From the NCBI GenBank assembly GCA_900539325.1, contig UQCC01000010.1, positions 1 through 64,000 of the forward strand: a stretch of DNA of 64,000 nt, written 5' to 3'. Of this stretch, positions 16,063 to 21,771 are shown piece by piece. The position numbers and the translations under genes are program-made. The notes beneath the pieces are model-generated. The model did no database searches and had not been told where the DNA came from. It saw nothing but the letters and a program-made list of their open reading frames with translations. Source of the DNA: an uncultured Eubacterium sp. (GTDB lineage Bacteria; Bacillota; Clostridia; Oscillospirales; Acutalibacteraceae). Numbering within the stretch: position 1 is the stretch's first letter; each line of letters begins with the position of its first letter.

Positions 16063-16215
16063 ATGTTAAAGACTTATCAAGTATATCTCCGCAATTCAGA
16101 CGGTGATGTTTATCTCAAAATTTTCAAAGCTAAATCAATATATACATGCATATATGAAAACAATTTAGCTTGTTATGACTTGATTTCAATCTCGGAAGTT
16201 AATACATATGAATGA
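16063..16215 (+). CDS. 50-residue prophage protein of unknown function
   Basis: A short frame starts at ATG 16063, two bases after the previous stop, and runs to TGA at 16213-16215: MLKTYQVYLRNSDGDVY, then a mixed polar sequence ending in SEVNTYE. It is soluble and probably beta-rich. The tight spacing and the 8-bp overlap with the next gene support real translation by coupling. No homology is recognised. Confidence 0.55.
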   Translation: MLKTYQVYLRNSDGDVYLKIFKAKSIYTCIYENNLACYDLISISEVNTYE

Positions 16216-16327
16216 TTTACAACCTCTTGTTGATAATATGCAAGCTACGATAATATGGTTTGCCTGTTTAATAAGTCTGATTTTCGGCACTTTAATATCA
16301 CGAAGTTTCAATTTTTGGAAATGGTAG
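16208..16327 (+). CDS. 39-residue single-span protein, candidate minor coat protein (pVII/pIX-like)
   Basis: The sequence begins MNDLQPLVDNMQ and has one membrane span (about residues 13-30, ATIIWFACLISLIFGTLI), then a short C-terminal tail SRSFNFWKW. The size and topology are those of Ff pVII (33) and pIX (32), tiny proteins at the tip where assembly begins. It overlaps the previous gene by 8 bp and lies three genes before the major coat gene region, where Ff also places gene VII/IX. The assignment rests on size and position only. Confidence 0.6.
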   Translation: MNDLQPLVDNMQATIIWFACLISLIFGTLISRSFNFWKW

Positions 16328-16335
16328 GTGATAGC

Positions 16336-16494
16336 GTGGTCGAATTATTAGCTAAAGTGTTTACATCTGATTTCCTTAAAAACTTGTTTCAGTTTTCATC
16401 TATGGCAATAGGCATAGGAATAGCGCTAGAAATTGGTGCAAGTCTTTTAGGAAACAGTTTGTATAAAATGTTTAATTATTTAGAAAGGAGTTAA
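16336..16494 (+). CDS. 52-residue membrane protein, second candidate minor coat protein
   Basis: I choose the GTG at 16336 because AGGTG lies five bases before it; an in-frame ATG at 16321 would give 57 residues. The protein has an amphipathic start (VVELLAKVFTSDFLKNLF), a hydrophobic stretch (MAIGIGIALEIGASLLG) and a polar tail. It ends 6 bp before the coat protein gene. In filamentous phages, two tiny membrane proteins precede gene VIII, matching this arrangement. Confidence 0.6.
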   Translation: MVELLAKVFTSDFLKNLFQFSSMAIGIGIALEIGASLLGNSLYKMFNYLERS

Positions 16495-16500
16495 CCGGAT

Positions 16501-16692
16501 ATGAACCCTATTCTTATGGAAGCCGGTGCAACAGCATCTGGAGTTGTTGATCTTGTAAAACCTGCTCTTACTGAAGCTGCTAACAATGCTAAGGAAGTTA
16601 TTACTTCTGCTTCTCCTATCATCTTCGGAGTTGCTGCTGTCAGCGTTGCAGTTGCTGTTGCGTATCGTTGGCTTAAAAAAATCAGAGGTTAA
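16501..16692 (+). CDS. major coat protein, pVIII-like
   Basis: The 63-residue protein has three zones: an amphipathic, mildly acidic N-terminus (residues 1-37, MNPILMEAGATASG onward), a single membrane helix (about 38-55, SPIIFGVAAVSVAVAVAY) and a short basic tail (RWLKKIRG). This is the layout of filamentous major coat proteins, in which the basic tail contacts the DNA inside the virion. There is no separate signal peptide, as in phage Pf3. A strong GAAAGGAG ribosome site precedes it and a terminator follows at 16714, fitting high expression. Confidence 0.82.
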   Translation: MNPILMEAGATASGVVDLVKPALTEAANNAKEVITSASPIIFGVAAVSVAVAVAYRWLKKIRG

Positions 16693-16713
16693 TTCCTTTG
16701 TTTTTTGCCCCTC

Positions 16714-16752
16714 AAAAAGCGCTTTCGCCCTTTGTGGCGATTGCGCTTTTTT
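16714..16752 (+). terminator. terminator immediately after the major coat gene
   Basis: AAAAAGCGC pairs with GCGCTTTTT, and inside it TCGCC pairs with GGCGA, followed by a T-run. It lies 22 bp after the coat protein stop. In Ff phages a terminator at the same place separates abundant coat transcripts from the weakly expressed gene III. Confidence 0.88.
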
Positions 16753-16781
16753 CAATCTAAAAAAGAAAAGGAGAAATATCC

Positions 16782-18614
16782 GTGAATTTTTTATATGAAC
16801 TTTTACTTAAAATCATTTCTATTGCTCGTGGCTATATACTTTGTCCTGCGGGTAGTTTGCAAAATAATACATATCAAAATAGAAAAGCACCATTTGAAGA
16901 AAGCGGTACAGAAACAAGTTCAGAAGCTGACAGACAAAGAACCAAAGGAAGAAGATACCGCTTCATCAGAATAGTATTCATCATTTTTATAATTCTGCTT
17001 TGTTTAATTCTTGCAGTTGCTTCTCCTTTGCGTTGCTTTGCGCTCGGCTACGCTTCAGAAACTATTGTTGAATTAATATTATCAGCTCTTGCCGGAACAG
17101 CTGCATATACATTCGCAGCGGCAGGCGGAGCTGAATTAATAGCTTGCCTGTGTATCGGAATGGCTGCAAGTATTACAGTTTCAACAATAGCAGCCGCAAT
17201 TAATACAGCTGTAGAGTGTGGAGCTTGGTCTGATTTTGTTGCTAATTGTCAAGGTAATTTTGAAGTTAGAAAAGAAAAAGGAATGATTGCACTTGCAATG
17301 GGCGGAACTGCTTTTCTATATGCTTACGACTGGGTTAAAGAGCACATTTTAGGAATTAAAAGCGGTGAAGATGATTCTGATTCATCTCTTCCGGCATTGT
17401 CAAAATTGACTGAAGTAGGTTCTGTATCTGAAGCATGTCAGACTTTTTATGATAAAAGTTATCATCCGGAAGTTAAAGCTAAATTTTCTGATAAGCTTTC
17501 TTTTCTTGATTCTTGGAATATTGTCGATGGGTCAGCTTCTAATCGTGCGAGTCATAATGTTAAAATCTTTTCTGATGATAAAAACTATATTGAACTTGTT
17601 ACAGCTCAGGCCCAGCTTGACATGGATTGTAACTTTTCTTTTGGCATTAATGTTGGCGCACCCGGTACTTTAAAATTTTCTTCTTATTTGCCGATTATTC
17701 AAAAGGATAAAATTCTAACCGGAGCTAAAATAATTCAACTTTCAGATAAAGGTACCCGTAAAGCTCTTGAAGAAGTTGTAGCTCCTGCTTCGATTAATTT
17801 TAAGGTCGGCGGTACTTATGCAGAAAACGTTACTTGCATTGACGGAAAAGTTTATGATAGATATTCCGGTCAACGTCTGGTTAAATTGAAATATAAAGAT
17901 GGTACCGTTCGCGATTCTGATTTTTCTTCAATTAATGAGTTCATTTATGATCTACTGTACAAAGCGACTCAATACTGTAATAGATACGGTGAATGGAATA
18001 CTATCGGCTTTAATGTAAAAGATGTAAATGTTATTCCTACAGAAAATAAAAAATATTATGATAAGGATAAAGATACTATAGCAACTACAGCCGGAAGTGT
18101 CAGAAGCAAGGTTAAAGACGGTAGTATTACATCAGATACTGACGGAAAAGTAACTGTTAAAGTAAAAACTAAAACGACGGCTAAAGCAGCAGAGGGAACA
18201 GCTACGGCTGTAACTCCAACAACAAAAATTAATGAAGAAGTTAAGGTTACAGATATATCAACTACTCTTCAGGGTGTTCAGACAATGAATCCGGGGGACG
18301 CAATCACAATCGGTTCAAATAATATAATGCTTAATGCTTCAGCTTATAATGATAAGCTTCCTTTTTCAGGTTTAAAGTCTATATCAGAATTGTCTGATTT
18401 TTTCCTTGTTAAATCTTTAAAAGATGATATGCCTAAAGCTCCGTTAATTCCTATTAATTTTACAGTTCCTGTTATTAACGAATCTATTAAATTTGATATT
18501 AATTTTGCTGCTCTTGATTCTTATATCAGTCTCATCCGGCTAGGTTTTGCGGTTGAATTTTGCATTTCTATGTATCTCTCTTTCAAGAAGTGGTTGATGA
18601 ATAAGGAGGTTTAA
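16782..18614 (+). CDS. large adsorption/attachment protein, pIII-like
   Basis: The 610-residue protein starts at GTG 16782 after AAGGAG. Residues 1-63 are basic and polar, 64-86 are a strong membrane/signal segment ending near ASPLRCFA, 96-145 are Ala-rich and hydrophobic, and 150-440 form the likely exposed domain. A Thr/Lys-rich linker follows (about 440-496, with KVKTKTTAKAAEGTATAV), and the C-terminus has a membrane anchor (about 576-600) with a basic end. Position after the coat terminator, an exposed N-part, a flexible linker and a C-terminal anchor match pIII, the protein that binds the host. The receptor is unknown. The 63-residue N-terminal extension before the hydrophobic segment is unusual. 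Confidence 0.72.
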   Translation: MNFLYELLLKIISIARGYILCPAGSLQNNTYQNRKAPFEESGTETSSEADRQRTKGRRYRFIRIVFIIFIILLCLILAVASPLRCFALGYASETIVELILSALAGTAAYTFAAAGGAELIACLCIGMAASITVSTIAAAINTAVECGAWSDFVANCQGNFEVRKEKGMIALAMGGTAFLYAYDWVKEHILGIKSGEDDSDSSLPALSKLTEVGSVSEACQTFYDKSYHPEVKAKFSDKLSFLDSWNIVDGSASNRASHNVKIFSDDKNYIELVTAQAQLDMDCNFSFGINVGAPGTLKFSSYLPIIQKDKILTGAKIIQLSDKGTRKALEEVVAPASINFKVGGTYAENVTCIDGKVYDRYSGQRLVKLKYKDGTVRDSDFSSINEFIYDLLYKATQYCNRYGEWNTIGFNVKDVNVIPTENKKYYDKDKDTIATTAGSVRSKVKDGSITSDTDGKVTVKVKTKTTAKAAEGTATAVTPTTKINEEVKVTDISTTLQGVQTMNPGDAITIGSNNIMLNASAYNDKLPFSGLKSISELSDFFLVKSLKDDMPKAPLIPINFTVPVINESIKFDINFAALDSYISLIRLGFAVEFCISMYLSFKKWLMNKEV

Positions 18615-18615
18615 A

Positions 18616-18939
18616 ATGCTTCTTTCTTTAAGTTATTCTGATTTTGAAAATGCTTTTTCTTCTGTTCTTCTTTGGTGCTTAAATAAAATTGCTGATCTTC
18701 TTAATCAAGTTCTAGGTTTTTTGCCTGACGATCCTCATTTTCTTAAACAGTTAGATTTTTCATCAATTCAGAAGTATATTAATTTTATTCATTATTTCAT
18801 CCCTTTAAAATTTATTTTTTTGACTATTTATACTTCAGTTCTTCTGTTTTTAGCTATTGAAATTGCTTTTCTTATTTATAAAATCTTGGCTAAAGCTGCT
18901 GACAAGATTCTTTCTTCTTGGGAGATGTTTTTTTCTTAA
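18616..18939 (+). CDS. pVI-like minor coat protein
   Basis: This 107-residue membrane protein begins one base after the pIII-like stop. It has a hydrophobic N-terminal region, an amphipathic middle (DDPHFLKQLDFSSIQKY) and a long hydrophobic helix (about 64-92, PLKFIFLTIYTSVLLFLAIE). Ff pVI (112 residues) is likewise encoded between gene III and gene I and caps the virion together with pIII. Supported by size, hydrophobicity and position, not by sequence identity. Confidence 0.65.
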   Translation: MLLSLSYSDFENAFSSVLLWCLNKIADLLNQVLGFLPDDPHFLKQLDFSSIQKYINFIHYFIPLKFIFLTIYTSVLLFLAIEIAFLIYKILAKAADKILSSWEMFFS

Positions 18940-19290
18940 AAAATTCTTTTTCTGCCCGTTGACTATTTCCTGAATAGAAAAGCGTTCCCACGGCAGGTTG
19001 ATTTTGATACTTTTTCAAAAAGTATATTTAGCAACTGAATGTCTTTCTGAGTGCTATAATTTTGTTTTTTTCGTTAGTCTTTATGTGAGAGTAGACAACA
19101 CGCTTTAATCGCAAAAAAAATTTTTTCAGGTACTCCCTTCGTTTTTAATGATGTATCGTGAAGCCCCGGGACAGCTTTTTTACTTGTAAAAAAGTGGAGC
19201 CGGTCATTATCTATCGTTTTGATATAAAAAAATAAACTGTGCGTAGCACCCTTAGCGTGCGCAGCACCATTTTATTGAAAGGTTGTTCTT
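18940..19290. other. 351-bp non-coding region between pVI-like gene and zot
   Basis: No frame longer than a few codons with a ribosome site is present. It contains hairpins at 19007-19025 (ATACTTTTT with AAAAAGTAT) and 19175-19194 (CTTTTTTA-CTTG-TAAAAAAG). It also has two tandem copies of GTGCG(T/C)AGCACC at 19239-19250 and 19257-19268, the first extended to the 15-mer shared with 14967-14981. Such a gap inside an otherwise compact phage genome suggests a second origin, a packaging signal or a control region for zot and rep. Confidence 0.6.
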
Positions 19291-20067
19291 ATGCTTTATA
19301 CGAGAACCGGGACACCCGGAGCGGGGAAGTCCTACAATATGACTCAAAATATAATTGATTATTTAAAACGAGGTCATTATGTTATTACAAATATTCCGCT
19401 CGTTTACGGTGAAGTTTCTCGACTTTCTAAAATATCAACATCTGATTTAATGCAAAAGCTTTTTGTTTTAGAGAACGAAGAAATAACACCGAGTTATTTA
19501 TATACATTTTTTAAGCTGAATGTAAATAAAACCACCACCGAGCTTATTATCGATGAAGCTGCTGACTTGTTCAATTCTCGAAGCTGGAACGAGGCAAGTC
19601 GTCCGAATTGGCTAAAATTCTTTAGAATGCATAGACACATGTACTACAATGTTTGCCTTGTGTCTCAAAGTCGGCAGGATTTAGACAAGCAAATTCAAAG
19701 ACTTTTTGATATAGATTATAACTATGTAAAACCGTCAGAATTCGGTGTATTAGGTTTTATGTTATTTCTTTTATTTCGTCCTTTTGGTAAAATCGGTGCT
19801 TGTCGTGAAATTTATATACCTACTCGAGGTACAACGACTTTTAGATTTTTCTTTTTTAAAAAACGATACTATAAATGTTATGATAGCTTCACAATGCAAA
19901 ATTATCGTAATGATTTTATGATTGATCAGTATGAGGTTAAGCCGGAAGACTATCGCGAACATTTTGTGTTTTTTAATAAATGTACAAATCCCAAGCGCTT
20001 ACCTGATTTTAATCCTGATGACTTTTTAAATTATCAAGCTGAGTTTAAAAAATCATTGACTATTTGA
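19291..20067 (+). CDS. Zot/pI-family assembly ATPase
   Basis: Zot/pI is the membrane-associated P-loop ATPase that drives extrusion of filamentous phage. Walker A GTPGAGKS is at residues 7-14, Walker B ELIIDEA at 84-90, and VSQSRQDLDKQIQRL (124-138) matches the sensor region of the family. A hydrophobic stretch at about 151-163 may be the membrane segment. At 258 residues it is shorter than many Gram-negative Zot proteins (about 350-400), which carry a longer periplasmic part needed to meet a secretin; no secretin is encoded here. This gene is the strongest single marker of an inovirus. Confidence 0.9.
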   Translation: MLYTRTGTPGAGKSYNMTQNIIDYLKRGHYVITNIPLVYGEVSRLSKISTSDLMQKLFVLENEEITPSYLYTFFKLNVNKTTTELIIDEAADLFNSRSWNEASRPNWLKFFRMHRHMYYNVCLVSQSRQDLDKQIQRLFDIDYNYVKPSEFGVLGFMLFLLFRPFGKIGACREIYIPTRGTTTFRFFFFKKRYYKCYDSFTMQNYRNDFMIDQYEVKPEDYREHFVFFNKCTNPKRLPDFNPDDFLNYQAEFKKSLTI

Positions 20068-20071
20068 GCCG

Positions 20072-20286
20072 TTCTCCCCGTGCCTGAGGGGAGAGTATGA
20101 GAGATTATGAGTGTTCTCCCCGTGCCTTAGGGTAGTGATTTAATTGTTTGATGTTTAAGATTCTAAACGAATCTCCTGCGGAAAGAAATTGTTTAGAAAT
20201 CAAACATAGCAATTAAAGCACTCCCCGTGGGTTAGGGTAGTTCCGAATAATTTTGAAGTTCTTCCCGACGGTTAGGGTAGTTCCGA
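20072..20286. repeat. four iterons in two pairs around a large stem-loop
   Basis: Repeats starting at about 20074, 20116, 20221 and 20261 share CTCCCCGTG-SSTTAGGGTAG (the fourth and first diverge slightly; the first is a perfect hairpin CTCCCC/GGGGAG). The copies are 42 bp apart in the first pair and 40 bp in the second. Between the pairs lies a long imperfect inverted repeat: TTTAATTG (20139-20146) with CAATTAAA (20210-20217), TTTGAT with ATCAAA, and TCTAAAC (20162-20168) with GTTTAGA (20191-20197). Located directly upstream of rep, it is a candidate replication origin or copy-control region. Confidence 0.7.
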
Positions 20287-20308
20287 AAACAATAATTTTA
20301 TAAAGGAG

Positions 20309-20361
20309 CGAATGATTAAAAAATCGTTCGTCTGCCCCCAAGGACTTAACAAGGGGGCAGA
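20309..20361 (+). promoter_or_regulatory. hairpins controlling rep translation
   Basis: TCTGCCCCC (20331-20339) pairs perfectly with GGGGGCAGA (20353-20361) and ends nine bases before the rep ATG, covering the only purine-rich sequence that could serve as its ribosome site. A second hairpin, CGAATGATT with AATCGTTCG (20309-20330), covers the leader start. Translation of the leader would disrupt both. Confidence 0.65.
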
Positions 20362-20374
20362 GATTACACTATGA
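20312..20374 (+). CDS. 20-residue leader peptide coupled to rep
   Basis: ATG at 20312 follows a strong AAAGGAG site (20302-20308). The frame encodes MIKKSFVCPQGLNKGAEITL and ends at TGA 20372-20374, overlapping the rep ATG as ATGA. The ribosome must cross the GC-rich hairpin, so leader translation probably opens and reinitiates at rep. Short leader peptides of this type control Rep synthesis in several plasmids. Confidence 0.65.
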   Translation: MIKKSFVCPQGLNKGAEITL

Positions 20375-21429
20375 AAAATGTAAATGTTCGCGATAATCGT
20401 ATAATTTTTGACTGGTTAGCCTTTACAATTCATAATCTTGATGTCAATGAGGTTGTTATGATGTTAGGCTTAAATGACTGTTTGGGTAATTTTCAAGAAA
20501 TGAAAGGGCACGACGGTTACAAAGATAGATTGTTTTTTAACGGAATATCAATATATTTTAACGGTCACGAAAATCAAGGAATACATATATGTTTCAGTGG
20601 TCAAGGTTGCAGAGCTTTTGAAAGCTATTCAGAATACGGTGATTTTAATATGCTTTTATCAGCTGTTTTATCTCTTCCAAAAAGTAAAATTAGCCGTATC
20701 GATATAGCATATGATGATTTTAAAGGACTTTTAGATCTCAATATCATAGCTGACTGCGTTCGTTTCGGTAATTGGACTTCTTCTGCCGGGGCTCGGTGGT
20801 GGGAAGTTAATCTATCTTCAGTAGGTACAAGTGCATATATCGGCAGTCCTCAATCAAGAATAAGAGTTCGTTTTTATGATAAAGCCGCAGAACAAAAAGT
20901 TGACTATTTCTGGTCTCGTTGTGAATTACAACTCCGTGATGAACAGGCTACAGAATTTTCTAAACAATATGTTTATAACAATATGTCTATTAATGAGCTA
21001 TATTTCGGTGTTCTTAATAACTTTGTCCGTTTTATAGATAAATCATCAAGTTCTAATGTTTCAAGATGTCAAATGTATGAATGGTGGGAAGATTTTATTG
21101 AATCGAAAAATAAAGTAAAATTATGGACACCCGGCATAACTTATAATATTGCCAAACTTAAACAAAATGTCGAGGAACGCTGGGGTAATGCAATTCAAAC
21201 TTATTTGTCTTTGTTTGGCTTTAATATGTTACAACATAATCTTGATGAGATAAAGCCTGTTTCAGATTTGCCTGTACAATACAAAAAAATCATTCTTGAT
21301 TATGCACACGATTTTAGAGCAAATTCAAGAATGCAAGAAATTAAGATTGATAATCAAACTGTTGAGCTTGTAAATGACTTACCAAAGAAGCTAGAACGAG
21401 TTTTATATGAATTAGAGGATGTACAATGA
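20371..21429 (+). CDS. replication initiation protein, Rep_trans (RstA-like) family
   Basis: The 352-residue protein resembles rolling-circle initiators that nick the phage plus origin. Family signatures are SRIDIAYDD (108-116), IGSPQSRIRVRFYDKAAEQ (157-175) and WSRCELQLRDEQA (181-193). A tyrosine such as that in RFYDK is a candidate for the nucleophile. CTXphi RstA and pT181-type Rep proteins belong to the same superfamily. Translation is coupled to the 20-residue leader, and the 3' end overlaps the next gene by 4 bp (ATGA). Confidence 0.88.
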   Translation: MKNVNVRDNRIIFDWLAFTIHNLDVNEVVMMLGLNDCLGNFQEMKGHDGYKDRLFFNGISIYFNGHENQGIHICFSGQGCRAFESYSEYGDFNMLLSAVLSLPKSKISRIDIAYDDFKGLLDLNIIADCVRFGNWTSSAGARWWEVNLSSVGTSAYIGSPQSRIRVRFYDKAAEQKVDYFWSRCELQLRDEQATEFSKQYVYNNMSINELYFGVLNNFVRFIDKSSSSNVSRCQMYEWWEDFIESKNKVKLWTPGITYNIAKLKQNVEERWGNAIQTYLSLFGFNMLQHNLDEIKPVSDLPVQYKKIILDYAHDFRANSRMQEIKIDNQTVELVNDLPKKLERVLYELEDVQ

Positions 21430-21647
21430 ATAAAAATGATATAAGTATTGATTTAATTGAAAAATTGTTAAAGTCTGTATCAGATGATGATGTAAAAATA
21501 ATTTCAATAGCTTTTGAAGAAAACAACGAATTGATTTTAACAATGCAAAAAACTTTAACAGCAGCTAAAAAGAAATCTAAAAAAGTATCAATGGATGAGC
21601 TTATGAACCTTATTGAACAAATTGAAAATTATTCCGAAATTGACTAA
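21426..21647 (+). CDS. last prophage gene, 73-residue unknown protein
   Basis: This small, charged helical protein begins MNKNDISIDLIEKLLKSV and contains a lysine-rich stretch TLTAAKKKSKKVSMDELMNL. It starts inside the rep stop codon, so it is co-translated with the initiator and may modulate replication or bind DNA. No homology is recognised. Confidence 0.65.
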   Translation: MNKNDISIDLIEKLLKSVSDDDVKIISIAFEENNELILTMQKTLTAAKKKSKKVSMDELMNLIEQIENYSEID

Positions 21648-21668
21648 TATATTAATTGATGTTATAAT
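21640..21668 (+). promoter_or_regulatory. outward promoter at the right end of the prophage
   Basis: TTGACT (21640-21645) and TATAAT (21663-21668) are 17 bp apart and point rightward. In the integrated state the next gene is the Xer recombinase, about 100 bp downstream; in the circular phage it would read across attP toward 14829. Confidence 0.7.
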
Positions 21669-21716
21669 AACTGCATAAACACTATATTTTAGAAAGGAAA
21701 AGCATTGTCTAAAGCT

Positions 21717-21739
21717 CCCCTAATTTCGCAAAATATTAA
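21717..21739. repeat. attR, right copy of 23-bp direct repeat
   Basis: Identical to 14806-14828. The left flank is phage sequence and the right flank is host sequence that completes the palindrome. Both copies are preceded by GAAAGGAAAA ending 15 bp before the repeat (14781-14790 and 21692-21701). Confidence 0.85.
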
Positions 21740-21752
21740 TTTTGCGAAATTA
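21721..21752. other. dif-like recombination site, 32-bp palindrome
   Basis: TAATTTCGCAAAAT (21721-21734), a centre ATTA, and ATTTTGCGAAATTA (21739-21752) form a perfect palindrome 19 bp before the Xer gene. Two recombinase-sized arms around a short centre are the plan of dif sites. The same sequence is obtained by joining the host flanks of attL and attR, so it is also the predicted empty site. Proximity of recombinase gene and site is known for XerS/difSL of streptococci and lactococci. Confidence 0.75.
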
Positions 21753-21771
21753 AAACAAAGTAAATTAATAT

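Larger units (their letters stand above)
14806..21716 (+). mobile_element. integrated filamentous (inovirus-type) prophage, 6,911 bp
   Basis: The element lies between the left edges of the two 23-bp repeats, a length inside the 5-9 kb range of filamentous phages. It contains, in inovirus order, a repressor region, early small genes, a pVIII-like coat protein, a terminator, a large pIII-like protein, a pVI-like protein, a Zot/pI ATPase and a Rep_trans replication initiator. No integrase lies inside; the tyrosine recombinase is just outside the right repeat and looks like a host Xer protein. No secretin (pIV) is present, consistent with a single-membrane host. All frames look intact, so it may be active. 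Confidence 0.85.

Noticed and set aside
16255..16320. Earlier ATG start for the 52-residue phage protein
   Set aside because: It would overlap almost half of the 39-residue gene in another frame and has no ribosome site; GTG 16336 or ATG 16321 are better.
20072..20286. CRISPR-like array
   Set aside because: Only four imperfect repeats, unequal spacing (42, 105, 40 bp), a stem-loop in the middle and no cas genes.
14806..21716. Integrative plasmid or conjugative element instead of a phage
   Set aside because: No relaxase, coupling protein or mating-pair genes are present, while a coat-like protein, coat terminator and Zot are.
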